NCBI RefSeq assembly: GCF_029892065.1
Contig: NZ_CP120373.1
Span: forward strand, 806,001 to 870,000
From: Sinorhizobium garamanticum
GTDB taxonomy: Bacteria > Pseudomonadota > Alphaproteobacteria > Rhizobiales > Rhizobiaceae
Length of the DNA: 64,000 nucleotides
Direction of reading: 5' to 3'
Shown: in pieces, positions 18,480 through 28,156 of the stretch
Layout: each line of letters opens with the position of its first letter
Numbering within the stretch: the stretch's first letter is position 1
The notes under the pieces: generated by a model
The model's input: only the letters and a program-made list of their open reading frames with translations
Told to the model about the DNA's origin: nothing
Databases searched by the model: none
Position numbers and translations under genes: made by a program

Positions 18480-19062
18480 GGAGGTCCTCACCTACGTCAA
18501 GGGACTGTGGTTGCTCATCCAGGGCAACCGCGAGGGCTTTCGCTGGCTGGACATCAGCGAAAGCGGCCTGTGGCGCTCGTTCGCGGCAATACTCTGGTCT
18601 CTGCCGGCGATCGCCGTGACCTGGGCATCCTGGCGGCTCTACTACCTTGCGGCCATGCCGGCCGGCACGACAATCGGCTTCGGCTTCATCGTGAAGCTGC
18701 TTGTCGTCGATCTCGCCAGCTGGCTGCTGCCGATCATCCTGATCGTCATCCTGTCCCGGCCGCTGGGTTTTGCGATTTTTGTGGTGCCGGTGATCGTTAC
18801 CACCAATTGGCTCTCGGTGCCGCTTTCCTACGCCATGGCGCTGCCTGCCGCGATCCGTCTGCTGATCCCGGGCAGTCAGGGGCTGACCAGCCTGATCTGG
18901 CTCCTGCTGCTGGTCGTCAGCGTCGGCTTGCTCTTCCGGCTTCTGCGCACCGTCACCGGCAACCAGACCTTGCTGGCGGCCGCGCTGACGACACTCTTCC
19001 TGCTGCCGTCGATGATGATCGGCGAGTTACTGCAGCGCTTCTTTGGTCTTGTTCCAAGTTAG
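18466..19062 (+). CDS. Hypothetical multi-pass membrane protein, overlaps dapE
   Basis: A 198-residue protein with four to five hydrophobic segments (around residues 35-60, 68-100, 100-125, 140-160 and 165-185). The first 35 residues are amphipathic and polar ([20 protein letters not shown]). I do not recognise a characterised family; similar genes follow dapE in other rhizobia as far as I recall. The ATG lies within dapE (14-bp overlap in another frame). Its TAG stop (19060-19062) shares two bases with the left end of a 274-bp repeat, so the element directly abuts the gene end. Confidence 0.75.
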   Translation: MPLLEEVLTYVKGLWLLIQGNREGFRWLDISESGLWRSFAAILWSLPAIAVTWASWRLYYLAAMPAGTTIGFGFIVKLLVVDLASWLLPIILIVILSRPLGFAIFVVPVIVTTNWLSVPLSYAMALPAAIRLLIPGSQGLTSLIWLLLLVVSVGLLFRLLRTVTGNQTLLAAALTTLFLLPSMMIGELLQRFFGLVPS

Positions 19063-19334
19063 AGCCCTTCAGGGTTAAATGGAAACAGTTCTGTTGGCTC
19101 AAACGGAGTCGGATGGTCGACCGGCCGGCGCGCGGCGTAGCCAAAGCATACGGCCAAGCCGGCCGGTCGATCAGGCGGCCCGTTTCAGCCAACCCGGAGG
19201 GCCGGGCATCTTTCCGCCAGGCTCAGAGGCAATCGGCTCGGACGTACATCCGGGTACGCCCCTTCACCGATCGCCTCTGCCCTGACGAAAACCTGCTCCG
19301 GCAGAACTGCTTCCATTTAACCCTGAAGGGCTCT
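19061..19334 (+). repeat. 274-bp element with 33-bp terminal inverted repeats, copy E1
   Basis: The left end (19061-19093) starts AGAGCCCTTCAGGG and the right end (19302-19334) is its inverted copy with one mismatch. Inside are nested palindromes: TTGGCT/AGCCAA, a 12-bp TCGACCGGCCGG/CCGGCCGGTCGA pair, and CAGAGGC/GCCTCTG around a third loop. A second copy (E2) of identical length lies at 34189-34462 in opposite orientation with about eight base differences by eye. No transposase and no target duplication longer than two bases are visible. It looks like a non-autonomous MITE-like or large RIME-like element. Confidence 0.88.
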
Positions 19335-19372
19335 GGGAAAAAGCGAGTCCTGCAGGCCGCGCCTCGCGCAAC

Positions 19373-20116
19373 TCAATAATCGACCTGCATGAAGTAGAGG
19401 CCGTCCGGAGGCGCGACCGGCCCGCAGGCCTTTCGATCGCGCGCTTCGAGCGCCGCCTGCAAATCGTCCGGCGTCCACTTGCCCTCGCCCACCAACTTCA
19501 GCGAGCCGGCGAAGGAGCGAATCTGGTTGTGCAGAAAGCTCTGGGCCGTCGCGCGGATCTCTATGAGATCCCCGGCTCGCGTCACGTCTAGCCGATCAAG
19601 CGTGCGCAGCGGGCTTGTCGCCTGGCAATGGGCCGAGCGGAACGTCGTGAAGTCGTGGTGGCCGACCAGCCGTTGTGCGGCCACATGCATGGCCTCATGG
19701 TCGAGCGTCTTCGGCACCCACCAGGCACGCCTTGCTTCGAGCGCCAGCGGCGAGCGGCGGGAGATGATGCGATAGAGATAGTGGCGGCGAACCGCGGAGA
19801 AACGCGCGTCAAAACCCGGCGGCGCCTCAGCTGCGTCGAGAATCGAGACACGTTCGCCGGCAAGCGCCAGGTGGGCATTGAGCGCATTGCGCAACGTGTG
19901 CGTCTTCCATTCGCGCGTGAGATCCGCATGCGCGACCTGGCCCATGGCGTGGACGCCGGAATCGGTGCGTCCCGCCCCGCGGACGGACACCGTCTCTCCG
20001 GTCAGCGACAAGATCGCCTTCTCGATCGCGCCCTGGACGGACGGACCGTTTTCCTGTCGCTGCCAGCCGACATAGTCTGAGCCGTCGTATTCGACGGTGA
20101 GGCGATAACGCGGCAT
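19373..20116 (-). CDS. truA: TruA: tRNA pseudouridine(38-40) synthase
   Basis: A 247-residue pseudouridine synthase modifying positions 38-40 of the tRNA anticodon arm. The catalytic Asp lies in [12 protein letters not shown] at about residue 52, and [19 protein letters not shown] is the family N-terminus; FLHNQIRS is the conserved C-terminal motif. Its start overlaps the fmt stop by one base (TGATG), so translation is coupled to fmt. It is convergent with the dapE unit across the E1 repeat. Confidence 0.96.
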   Translation of the reverse strand: MPRYRLTVEYDGSDYVGWQRQENGPSVQGAIEKAILSLTGETVSVRGAGRTDSGVHAMGQVAHADLTREWKTHTLRNALNAHLALAGERVSILDAAEAPPGFDARFSAVRRHYLYRIISRRSPLALEARRAWWVPKTLDHEAMHVAAQRLVGHHDFTTFRSAHCQATSPLRTLDRLDVTRAGDLIEIRATAQSFLHNQIRSFAGSLKLVGEGKWTPDDLQAALEARDRKACGPVAPPDGLYFMQVDY

Positions 20117-21051
20117 CAGGCGATCCTCGTGCCGCGGGCGACGGGCGTTCCGCGCAGGAACTCGGCGACAGCGAGCGGCTTGCCGCCGGCCTTCTGCAGT
20201 CGGGTCGGCCGCACCGCACCCTCGCCGCAGGCAATGGTCAACGCCTCGTCCAGAATGGTGCCGGCTTCGCCAGCCCCGGCGGCTTTCTCGGAATTCAGCA
20301 CCTTTATCCGTTCCGGCTTTCCGGCGATCGCCAGTTCGAACCAGGCTCCGGGAAAAGGCGAAAGACCGCGAATGTGATTGTGAACCTCGCCCGCCGGCTT
20401 GGTGAAATCGATCCGGGTTTCCGCCTTGCTGATCTTGGCAGCATAGACCGCGCCCTCTTCCGGCTGAGGCGTCAGCGGCAGGTCGCCCGCTTCGAGCTTC
20501 GCCATCGCCTCTTTCATCAAAGCCGCTCCGACCTGCATCAGCTTGTCGTGCAGCTCGCCAGCCGTCATCGTTTCGCCGATCGCAACGGCCTTGGTGAGCG
20601 CGACCGGGCCGGTGTCGAGCCCCTTGTCCATCTTCATCACCATCATGCCGGTCTCGCGGTCGCCGGCCATGATCGCGCGCTGGATGGGCGCCGCCCCCCG
20701 CCAGCGCGGCAGGAGCGACGCGTGTCCGTTGTAGCAGCCATGCCTTGTCCCCTGGAGAATCTCCTCGGGCAGGAGCAGGCCGTAGGCGACGACGACGGCG
20801 ACGTCGGCATTGAACTTGGCGAAGGTCTCGCGATCGCCGGCGTCCTTGAAGTTCGGCGGGGTCAGGACGGGGATGCCGAGAAGCTCGGCCGCCTGGTGGA
20901 CCGGCGACTTCTGCAGGTCGAGACCGCGCCGCCCGCCAGGACGCGGCGGCTGCGTGTAAACAGCGACGATCTCATGGCCTGCCTCGGCGAGGGCGACCAG
21001 CGTCGGCACCGAGAATTCCGGCGTTCCCATGAAAATGATGCGAAGCGGCAA
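20116..21051 (-). CDS. fmt: Fmt: methionyl-tRNA formyltransferase
   Basis: A 311-residue enzyme that formylates initiator Met-tRNA using 10-formyltetrahydrofolate. It begins [16 protein letters not shown]; the catalytic segment [20 protein letters not shown] with Asn, His and the later Asp is present, as is the C-terminal OB domain (about residues 210-305). It acts opposite to Def, encoded 290 bp upstream on the same strand; the gap between them is filled with two repeats, so whether def and fmt share a transcript is uncertain. Confidence 0.96.
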   Translation of the reverse strand: MPLRIIFMGTPEFSVPTLVALAEAGHEIVAVYTQPPRPGGRRGLDLQKSPVHQAAELLGIPVLTPPNFKDAGDRETFAKFNADVAVVVAYGLLLPEEILQGTRHGCYNGHASLLPRWRGAAPIQRAIMAGDRETGMMVMKMDKGLDTGPVALTKAVAIGETMTAGELHDKLMQVGAALMKEAMAKLEAGDLPLTPQPEEGAVYAAKISKAETRIDFTKPAGEVHNHIRGLSPFPGAWFELAIAGKPERIKVLNSEKAAGAGEAGTILDEALTIACGEGAVRPTRLQKAGGKPLAVAEFLRGTPVARGTRIA

Positions 21052-21118
21052 GGCGGCAAACTCCGTCTCTTGAAATCAGGCTGCGCCCCGGGATTTCCCG
21101 CACCGACGCGGCGCTCTG

Positions 21119-21230
21119 GATCACGATGATGTCGGTCGAACGGCCCAAATCACAAACGTGATCGATTCTAAATAGGTTGAGACGCGGGATGCGGGCGGAA
21201 AACCGCACACACTTTCCTCATCCCGCTCTA
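21119..21230 (+). repeat. Family B repeat, copy 2
   Basis: It begins GGATCACGATGAT and has a weaker first hairpin (GGTCG/CGGCC type), the linker ATTCTAAATAGGTTGAGA, and hairpin 2 with GCGGGATG/CATCCCGC arms and an inner GCGG-AAAA-CCGC hairpin. It is fused directly to a family A copy through the shared CTCTACAGCG. Confidence 0.82.
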
Positions 21231-21331
21231 CAGCGCCGCGCGTCTGTCAGACGCGCAAGGGACGCTGCAGCGCTTTGAATTGCTGCATGTTTTTATCCTT
21301 AAATCGGCCAGGATCTAAGGAAACATGCAGT
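21228..21331 (+). repeat. Family A repeat, copy 4
   Basis: Hairpin 1 has arms CTACAGCG and GCTGCAG with an inner GCGTCT/AGACGC stem. Hairpin 2 has arms GCATGTTT/AAACATGC and CCTTAAATC with GATCTAAGG. It ends 5 bp before the def stop codon. Confidence 0.82.
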
Positions 21332-21336
21332 GGATG

Positions 21337-21861
21337 TCAGATCGCCTTGGCGCCGCGGGTCTTGGCCGCCTTGGTGAACTTGCGGATCACCATGTCCCGC
21401 TTGAGCTTGGAGATATGGTCGATGAACAGAACGCCGTTCAGATGATCGATCTCGTGCTGCAGGCAGGTGGCAAGCAGGCCGTCCGCCTCGAGCGTCTGCT
21501 CCTTGCCGTGGCGGTCGACATATTCGACGGTGACGGCCGCTGGGCGCTCGACTTCGGCGTAGTAGTCCGGGATCGACAGGCAGCCTTCCTCGTAGACCGA
21601 GCGCTCATCGGAGGATCTGACGATTTTCGGGTTGATGAAGACGAGCGGCGTCTTCTCGTCGCCTTCCTTCGATACGTCGAGCACCAGCAGGCGCTTCGGT
21701 ACGCCGATCTGTATTGCTGCAAGGCCAATGCCCGGCGCGTCGTACATGGTTTCCAACATGTCGTCGGCGAGGCGGCGGATGTCGTCGTCAACGGTATCCA
21801 CCGGTTTGGACACCTGGCGCAGAACCGGATCGGGAAGGATGATTAGTGGCTTGATCGTCAT
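21337..21861 (-). CDS. def: Def: peptide deformylase
   Basis: A 174-residue metalloenzyme that removes the N-formyl group from nascent proteins. All three motifs are present: GIGLAAIQ (about 44-51), EGCLS with metal ligand Cys94, and HEIDH with His136, catalytic Glu137 and His140. I chose the ATG at 21861 giving [12 protein letters not shown], the usual family start, over a 14-residue extension. It is divergent from rmuC. Confidence 0.96.
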   Translation of the reverse strand: MTIKPLIILPDPVLRQVSKPVDTVDDDIRRLADDMLETMYDAPGIGLAAIQIGVPKRLLVLDVSKEGDEKTPLVFINPKIVRSSDERSVYEEGCLSIPDYYAEVERPAAVTVEYVDRHGKEQTLEADGLLATCLQHEIDHLNGVLFIDHISKLKRDMVIRKFTKAAKTRGAKAI

Positions 21862-22010
21862 GCTGATCCCATAGCCGATCTTTCCGCTTGCGCGCAAGAA
21901 CATTGCCTCTCGTCAAGACCGCACACGCGGTACTTGCGGCTTGCCAAGCCGCCATATGTTTGTTCTTGTTTTGATCTGGTCTTCGGGCGCGAATCTGTTA
22001 GGCTGCCGCC

Positions 22011-23204
22011 ATGGAGCCCATCGACTTTTCCTTCGACCAGCCCTTGTTGCAGCTCGGCGCCCTGCCCGTCACGGCCGGTCATCTCGCCACGGCTGCCGCG
22101 CTTCTCATGACGCTTGCGTGCCTGATGTTCGCGCGCCGGGCGAGCTCTGCCCGCATCGGAGAGCGAGACGAGCAGATGGCGACGCTTCTTGCCGCGCAGA
22201 CGGAATTGCAGGGCCGCATCGCCGCGATGACGGATGTTTTCGGCACCCGCCAGGCGGAACTCAACCAGTCCATCAGCCAGCGCATCGACGGAATGACGCA
22301 CCGGATCGGCGCCTCGATCAGCGAGCAGACGAAAGCGACCCATGAGAACCTTCGGCGCCTGCAGGAACGGCTTGCCGTGATCGACAACGCCCAGAACAAC
22401 ATTCAATCGCTGGCCAAGGACATGGCCGGGCTGCAGAACATTCTGGCAAACAAGCAGACGCGCGGGGCCTTCGGCCAGTCGCGCATGGAAGCGATCGTTG
22501 CCGACGGGTTGCCGATGGGCGCTTTCGCCTTCCAGGCAACACTTTCGAACGGCGCCCGTCCGGATTGCACGATCCGCATGCCGAACGGCCAGCCGCCGCT
22601 TGTCATCGACGCGAAGTTTCCGCTCGAAGGATGGAACGCAATGCGCGACGCGGCGACGGCCGAGCGGCGGCAGCAGGCGGCGCAGGCCTTCCGCCGCGAC
22701 ATGGAAGTGCATATCCGCGATATCGCCAGCAAGTATCTCTTGCCGGGAGAAACGCAGGAGACGGCCTTCCTCTTTGTTCCTTCCGAGTCGATCTTCGCCG
22801 AGATCCACGAACACTTCGAGGCGATCGTGCAGAAGGCGCATCGCCAGCGCATCGTCATCGTCTCGCCGTCACTGCTGCTTTTGTCGATCCAGGTGATCCA
22901 GGCGATCCTGAAGGATGCCCGCATGCGCGAGCAGGCGCACCTGATCCAGGGCGAAGTCGCGCGCCTGATGGACGACCTTTCACGGCTCGACGAACGTGTG
23001 CGCAAGCTCCAGGGTCATTTCGCCATGACGCAGAAGGATGTCGAGGACATCCTCATCTCGTCGGACAAGCTTACGAGGCGCGGCGCCAAGATCGAGGCGC
23101 TGGAACTCGCGGCCGAAGCCGTGCCCGGAGACGGCGAGCAAGGCGGACGGCCCCTCGACAACCGGATGGGGCAATTGAAGCTTCGGGTGGTTGACGAGGA
23201 CTGA
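22011..23204 (+). CDS. rmuC: RmuC family DNA recombination protein
   Basis: A 397-residue protein with an N-terminal membrane segment (about residues 22-42), a long coiled coil (about 50-150) and the RmuC nuclease-like core, including VIDAKFPLEGWNAM, KYLLPGETQETAFLFVPSE and the C-terminal coiled region. In E. coli RmuC limits recombination at inverted repeats, by genetic evidence; that is of interest here because the window is rich in inverted repeats, but a link is only speculation. It is followed by rbsK 51 bp downstream. Confidence 0.93.
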   Translation: MEPIDFSFDQPLLQLGALPVTAGHLATAAALLMTLACLMFARRASSARIGERDEQMATLLAAQTELQGRIAAMTDVFGTRQAELNQSISQRIDGMTHRIGASISEQTKATHENLRRLQERLAVIDNAQNNIQSLAKDMAGLQNILANKQTRGAFGQSRMEAIVADGLPMGAFAFQATLSNGARPDCTIRMPNGQPPLVIDAKFPLEGWNAMRDAATAERRQQAAQAFRRDMEVHIRDIASKYLLPGETQETAFLFVPSESIFAEIHEHFEAIVQKAHRQRIVIVSPSLLLLSIQVIQAILKDARMREQAHLIQGEVARLMDDLSRLDERVRKLQGHFAMTQKDVEDILISSDKLTRRGAKIEALELAAEAVPGDGEQGGRPLDNRMGQLKLRVVDED

Positions 23205-23255
23205 CGCGGTCGGGCACTCTTCGCGAAAGTCAATAATCCGACGGGGCATCTCCAC

Positions 23256-24155
23256 ATGATCACTGTCCTTGGGTCCATCAACATGGACCTAATCGCCACG
23301 ACCGCGCGCCTGCCGAAGCCTGGCGAAACCGTTGCCGGGACCGGCTTTTCCACCGCCGCCGGCGGCAAGGGTGCAAACCAGGCGCTGGCCGCCCGCCGCG
23401 CCGGTGCGTCGGTGCGCATGGCCGGCGCGGTCGGCTGGGACAGCTTCGCCGAAGGCGCGCTGGCGCTGTTGAAAGCGGCCGGCGCCGACCTTAGCCTCAT
23501 CAAGACCGTCGATTCCCCCACCGGCACGGCGCATATCATCGTCGGCGGCGATGGCGAAAACGTCATCGTGGTCGTCGCCAGCGCCAACGCGACCATGAGC
23601 GAAAGCGACGCAACGGCGGCGCTCGATCAGATGTCGCCCGGCGATACGCTGATGCTACAGCTCGAAATTCCCGCCGCTTCGGTCGAGAAGGCGCTTGTGG
23701 AAGCCAAACGCCGCGGTATCCGCTCGATCATCAACATCGCCCCGCTGACGCCCGAAGCCGCCCGTCTCGGCCGGATGGCCGATATCGTGATTGCCAACGA
23801 AACCGAATTCGAACTCTTGGCCGGCAAGAGCGGCATCGACGGCGCCGAGCGCGAGGCGGCGATGAAGCGGCTCCACGACGAGACCGGCCGGACCGTGATC
23901 GTCACGCTTGGCGCCGACGGCGTGATCGCCATTCACGACGGTGCCGTTCATCGCGCCAAGGGCCTGACCATCGAACCCGTCGACACGGTCGGCGCCGGCG
24001 ACACTTTCTGCGGCTATCTGGCCGCGGGCCTCGACGCTGGCCTCCCCTTCCCCGATGCGCTGCGGCAAGCGGCGGTCGCCGGATCGCTTGCATGCCTCAA
24101 GCCCGGTGCCCAACCGGCAATACCGCTGGCATCCGAGGTCGCGGCCCGTCTGTGA
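23256..24155 (+). CDS. rbsK: RbsK: ribokinase
   Basis: A 299-residue PfkB-family sugar kinase that phosphorylates ribose to ribose 5-phosphate with ATP. It starts ITVLGSINMDLI with the substrate-binding Asp; the GGKGANQALAARRAG signature is at about residue 39, and the DTVGAGDTFCGYLAAGL anion-hole and catalytic Asp motif is at about residue 245. It follows rmuC by 51 bp, but no ribose transporter genes are adjacent. A nucleoside hydrolase encoded at 27.2 kb could supply ribose. Confidence 0.93.
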   Translation: MITVLGSINMDLIATTARLPKPGETVAGTGFSTAAGGKGANQALAARRAGASVRMAGAVGWDSFAEGALALLKAAGADLSLIKTVDSPTGTAHIIVGGDGENVIVVVASANATMSESDATAALDQMSPGDTLMLQLEIPAASVEKALVEAKRRGIRSIINIAPLTPEAARLGRMADIVIANETEFELLAGKSGIDGAEREAAMKRLHDETGRTVIVTLGADGVIAIHDGAVHRAKGLTIEPVDTVGAGDTFCGYLAAGLDAGLPFPDALRQAAVAGSLACLKPGAQPAIPLASEVAARL

Positions 24156-24330
24156 GACAACGCCTCCTTTCGCCTCCCATTTGCGCCCGCTTCGCAAACC
24201 CGACAGTTTACGTCGCGCCGATTAAACTCGGCGGGCAAAACTTGCGTGCCGCGACTATGATTTAGCCTCGGCGTTGGCTGGATCTTAAGATTTGATCCTC
24301 TATTCAGACGCATGAGAAGGTCGACCGCAC

Positions 24331-24434
24331 CTACAGCGCCACGAGTCTAATCAGACGCGCAAAGGACGCTTTAGCACTTTGAAGTGCTGCATGTTTTATC
24401 CTTAAATCGGGTACGATTTAAGGAAACATGCAGT
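24331..24434 (+). repeat. Family A repeat, copy 5
   Basis: It starts CTACAGCG and ends GCAGT. Hairpin 1 has GAGTCT/AGAC pairing; hairpin 2 pairs GCATGTTT with AAACATGC and CCTTAAATCG with CGATTTAAGG perfectly. It lies in the 405-bp gap before the chemoreceptor gene. The flanks 24156-24330 and 24435-24560 show no other feature apart from a TGAGGA ribosome-binding site at 24551-24556. Confidence 0.85.
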
Positions 24435-24560
24435 AAGGTTTGGCTGCCTCCTTCGTGCCGGTTGGCATCTGGCGCTCCATGACGGAGTTTCACCCCACAA
24501 TTCGGAATGCGTCACGCCGTGGGCGGCAAACCCGCGGACCTCTCAGTATGTGAGGATTTC

Positions 24561-26951
24561 ATGTTCAAGTTCCAAGCCAAATCACTGGCGACCAAACTGA
24601 TCGCTGTGACAGGCGGTACGATCGCACTCGTGCTGCTCGCCTCGAATTTCGTTCTCATCTCCCAGACACAGGATCGCGTCGAGACGCTGGTCTTCGATGG
24701 AGCTCAGGCCGAAGCACGAGCCATCGCCTCCGACATTGCGGGAAGCGTCGGCGAACTCGCCGCCGCCGCGCGCACCATGTCGGGAGTGCTTGGCCGCGGT
24801 CACGCCGGAAAATCGACCGATCGCGTCGGCGCGATCAACCTCCTCAAGGCCAATCTCGAGCAGCACAGCTTTGCGTTCGGCAGTTGGTTCGCGGAAGAGC
24901 CGAAGGCATATGATGGGCGCCAGGAAGACGTGGTCAACAACAAGGAACTTGGCGGCAACGAGGAAGGCGTCTTCACGCCCTATTGGTCGAAGGACCGCAA
25001 CGGCGAAGCGCAGTTCTCGACCTTCAAGGCGGACTATGCCGCCGAGTGGTACAGCCTGGCTGCCAAGAGCGGCAAGGGTGCAATCACCCAGCCCTACCTC
25101 GCCGAAGGGACCGACGTCCCCACCACGATGAGCTCGATCGCCTATCCGGTGATGTCCGACGGCAAGCTGATCGGCGTCTCCGGCGTCGACATTTCGCTCG
25201 CCTCGCTCGCCGATGACCTCGCAAAGCTCAAGCCTTTCGGCACGGGCCGGGTCTACCTTCTGTCACAGAGCGGCAAATGGCTCGTGTCGCCGATCCCCGA
25301 TCTGTTGACGAAAGACTATGACGGCGAAGGCGCCGATATCGTCAAGGACGCCCTGTCGTCGGCGACGTCCGGCATGATCAAGAACCTCACTTATGACGGA
25401 AACGAGCCCTTCGATCGCGTCGTCTATCCCTTCAAGCTGCCCAACGTGAATGCCAACTGGGTCGTGCTCGTCGATGTGCCGCACACGGCAATCAACGCGC
25501 CGGTCCGCGATCAGACCTATATGATGATCCTCGGCGGTCTTGTCGTCCTCGGCGCCGTGCTCGCCGGCCTCTATTTCGCAGTTCGCGGCTTCGTGCAGAA
25601 ACCGCTGGCAGGCCTTGTCAGCGACGTTCAGACGCTCAGCAACGGCGACTATACCCGGCCGATCGCCGGCCAGGATCGCTCGGACGAAACCGGTTCCGTT
25701 GCCAAGGCGCTGGAAGGCTTCCGCCATCAGCTCGCTGACACCAAGCGCCTCGAAGGAGAAGCCCGCCACCAGCGCGAGCAGGCGGAATTGCAACGCAGCC
25801 GCTCGGAAACCGAGCGCGCCGAGAGCGGTGCCCTGCAGCGCGATATCGTCGCCCGCCTCGGCAACGGCCTGTCGCATCTTGCATCCGGCGACCTCGCCTT
25901 CCGCATCACCGACGAATTCCCTGGTGAATACGCGCAGCTGAAGCGTGACTTCAACGCGACCATGGAGAGCCTCGAGGAGACCATCCGGACCGTCAATCAC
26001 TCGGTCGTCAACATCGGCAGCGGTACCTCCGAGATCAGCAATGCCGCCAACGACCTGTCGCACCGGACGGAACAGCAGGCCGCGAGCCTCGAAGAAACCG
26101 CAGCCGCCCTCGACCAGCTCACCTCCCAGGTGAACGCCAGCGCCGAGAACGCCAAGGTCGCGGCAAAATCGGTCGAGGTGGCTAGCAGCGACGCCGGGCG
26201 GTCCGGCGAGGTCGTGCAGAAGGCAATCGCGGCCATGCGGGGTATCGAGCAATCCTCCCACGAAGTCAGCCGGATCATCGGCGTTATCGATGAGATCGCC
26301 TTCCAGACGAACCTGCTGGCGCTTAACGCAGGCGTCGAGGCTGCGCGCGCCGGTGACGCCGGCAAGGGTTTCGCGGTCGTCGCCCAGGAGGTCCGCGAGC
26401 TTGCACAGCGCTCGGCAAACGCTGCGAAGGAGATCAAGACGCTGATCAACACCTCCGCAGGCCAGGTCCGCGAGGGCGTAGACCTTGTTGGCAAGGCGGG
26501 CAGCGCGCTCGAGAAGATCGCCGAGCAGGTGGTGCAGATCAACAGCCTGATCCGCCAGATCTCAAGTTCCGCCTCGGAACAGGCGGTCGGCCTGAAGGAG
26601 ATCAATTCCGCCGTCAACCAGATGGATCAGGTGACCCAGCAGAACGCGGCGATGGTCGAAGAAACGACGGCCGCCAGCATGGCGCTGAACGACGAAGCCG
26701 GCGCATTGAGCGCGCTGGTCTCCCGGTTCCGTGTCGCTCAGCAGGCGCCGGCGCAATCCTCGTCCGAGATGTTGCGCGGTGCAGCCGAGCGGATGCGCGC
26801 GGCGGAACGTCCCGCCTCTCCTCCGCCTGCCGCTAAAGACAGCCGGACCGCCACGGCACGCACCGGCAGCTATTCGACATCGACGCAGCGCGTCCTTGCC
26901 CAGACATCCGGTGCCAACGCGCTCGCCCACGACAATTGGGAAGAGTTCTGA
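24561..26951 (+). CDS. mcpX: Methyl-accepting chemotaxis protein with dCACHE sensor (McpX-like)
   Basis: A 796-residue chemoreceptor. A first membrane helix at about residues 12-32 is followed by a large periplasmic double-CACHE sensor (about 35-310), a second helix (about 318-340), HAMP domains, and a long signalling hairpin with the conserved tip EIAFQTNLLALNAGVEAARAG at about residue 577. The C-terminus is NWEEF, a CheR/CheB-tethering pentapeptide. Domain type and position beside rbsK match S. meliloti McpX (from memory), a sensor of quaternary ammonium compounds such as betaines; the ligand here is inferred. The ATG at 24561 follows TGAGGA; an upstream start at 24507 is less likely. Confidence 0.82.
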   Translation: MFKFQAKSLATKLIAVTGGTIALVLLASNFVLISQTQDRVETLVFDGAQAEARAIASDIAGSVGELAAAARTMSGVLGRGHAGKSTDRVGAINLLKANLEQHSFAFGSWFAEEPKAYDGRQEDVVNNKELGGNEEGVFTPYWSKDRNGEAQFSTFKADYAAEWYSLAAKSGKGAITQPYLAEGTDVPTTMSSIAYPVMSDGKLIGVSGVDISLASLADDLAKLKPFGTGRVYLLSQSGKWLVSPIPDLLTKDYDGEGADIVKDALSSATSGMIKNLTYDGNEPFDRVVYPFKLPNVNANWVVLVDVPHTAINAPVRDQTYMMILGGLVVLGAVLAGLYFAVRGFVQKPLAGLVSDVQTLSNGDYTRPIAGQDRSDETGSVAKALEGFRHQLADTKRLEGEARHQREQAELQRSRSETERAESGALQRDIVARLGNGLSHLASGDLAFRITDEFPGEYAQLKRDFNATMESLEETIRTVNHSVVNIGSGTSEISNAANDLSHRTEQQAASLEETAAALDQLTSQVNASAENAKVAAKSVEVASSDAGRSGEVVQKAIAAMRGIEQSSHEVSRIIGVIDEIAFQTNLLALNAGVEAARAGDAGKGFAVVAQEVRELAQRSANAAKEIKTLINTSAGQVREGVDLVGKAGSALEKIAEQVVQINSLIRQISSSASEQAVGLKEINSAVNQMDQVTQQNAAMVEETTAASMALNDEAGALSALVSRFRVAQQAPAQSSSEMLRGAAERMRAAERPASPPPAAKDSRTATARTGSYSTSTQRVLAQTSGANALAHDNWEEF

Positions 26952-26973
26952 GCCCACGATGGAAATGGACAAC

Positions 26974-27004
26974 AAGACGGCGCCCGAGAGGCGCCGTCTT
27001 CGTA
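26974..27004 (+). terminator. Hairpin terminator after the chemoreceptor gene
   Basis: A perfect 11-bp stem (AAGACGGCGCC with GGCGCCGTCTT) and 5-nt CGAGA loop, 22 bp after the stop codon. The following tract is only weakly T-rich, so it may act as an RNA 3'-end stabiliser as well. Confidence 0.75.
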
Positions 27005-27036
27005 TGAAGTAACGGGTTACCCGCGGAGGGGGCCGA

Positions 27037-27142
27037 TAGATCATTTCCTTGTTTCATTGAAACCGTGAAATGATCTAACCCTTTGAGATGACGCAATTCC
27101 GGACGGAAAAACCGTTACACACTGTTCCTGGAATTGCTCTAA
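27037..27142 (+). repeat. Family B repeat, divergent subfamily (copy 6)
   Basis: It has the same layout as family B but different stem sequences. Hairpin 1 pairs GATCATTTC (27039-27047) with GAAATGATC (27067-27075). The linker is CTAACCCTTTGAGAT. Hairpin 2 pairs GCAATTCC (27093-27100) with GGAATTGC (27130-27137) and keeps an inner ACGG/CCGT hairpin. It ends GCTCTAAC. Confidence 0.78.
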
Positions 27143-27149
27143 CGGGAGG

Positions 27150-28094
27150 TCAGATACGCGCCAGGCGCTCCGTCAGGAGATCAAAAAAGCCCTCGTCGTC
27201 GATGTGGCGCATCACCTTGGCATTGTGCTCGCGGCCGGTGACCTGCCACCAGTCGACGACGGTCATGCCGGCCGTCAGGGCGGACGTCGTCTCGATCTCG
27301 ACGTTGCAGTCGCGCCCGGTGAACAGTTCCGGGCGCAGCAGGTAGGCGATCACCGTCGGGTCATGCAGCGGCCCGCCGTCTGTGCCATATTTTTCGATGT
27401 CGAAGCGCTCGAAGAACTCCAGCATTTCGGCCATCGCGATCGCCGCGGGACTGCCGATCGCGCGAATCTTCTGGACGCGGGCCTTGTGGGTCAGGACGCG
27501 ATGCGTGACGTCGAGCGGCATCATCACGATCGGGATGCCGGAGCGGAAAACGATTTCGGCGGCTTCCGGATCGACGTAAATATTGAATTCCGCCGCCGGC
27601 GTGATGTTGCCGCCCTCGAAAAACCCGCCGCCCATCATCACCAACTCGCGCACCCGCGGTGCGATCTCCGGCGCCTTCGTCAGGGCAAGCGCGATGTTGG
27701 TCAAGGGGCCGAGAGTGCAGAGCGTGACCGTGCCCGCGTCCTCGGCGAGGAGCGTCTCGATGATGAAATCGACGGCGGCCTGTTCCTGCAGCGGCATCGT
27801 CGGCTCCGCCAGCACCGGCCCGTCGAGCCCCGTCTTGCCATGGACATGCTCCGCCGTGACCAGCGGGCGCGCGACCGGCCGCTCCGCCCCCGCGAAGACC
27901 TTCACATCCGTTCTGTTGCAAAGCTCGCAAATGATGCGTGCGTTGCGGGCTGTCAGCGAAAGCGGAACGTTACCGGCGACAGTGGTGATGCCAAGGAGGT
28001 CGATCTCCTCCGGACTACCGAAGGCGAGCATGATGGCGGCTGCGTCGTCCTGCCCAGGATCGGTGTCGATGATAATCTTTCTCGCGTTTGACAC
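27150..28094 (-). CDS. Inosine-uridine-type nucleoside hydrolase
   Basis: A 314-residue nucleoside hydrolase that splits ribonucleosides to base and ribose. The calcium-binding Asp cluster is in IIIDTDPGQDDAAA (Asp10, Asp12, Asp16, Asp17), with TVAGNV and the C-terminal GPLHDPTVIAYL Asp. I chose a GTG start at 28094 because AGGAGG lies nine bases upstream; this shortens the reading by 20 residues. It is a lone minus-strand gene. Ribose released could feed RbsK encoded 3 kb away. Specificity (pyrimidine or broad) cannot be told from sequence. Confidence 0.9.
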   Translation of the reverse strand: MSNARKIIIDTDPGQDDAAAIMLAFGSPEEIDLLGITTVAGNVPLSLTARNARIICELCNRTDVKVFAGAERPVARPLVTAEHVHGKTGLDGPVLAEPTMPLQEQAAVDFIIETLLAEDAGTVTLCTLGPLTNIALALTKAPEIAPRVRELVMMGGGFFEGGNITPAAEFNIYVDPEAAEIVFRSGIPIVMMPLDVTHRVLTHKARVQKIRAIGSPAAIAMAEMLEFFERFDIEKYGTDGGPLHDPTVIAYLLRPELFTGRDCNVEIETTSALTAGMTVVDWWQVTGREHNAKVMRHIDDEGFFDLLTERLARI

Positions 28095-28156
28095 TTTCTC
28101 GATCCTCCTGGGCCACGATGATAGCTGATCTCTTTGATCCGAGAACATGGCCAATT

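Noticed and set aside
19079..19285. Short reading frame conserved in both 274-bp elements (68 codons in E1, matching frame in E2)
   Set aside because: Conservation follows from about 97% DNA identity; there is no ribosome-binding site, the frame crosses palindromic arms, and no protein family is recognisable.
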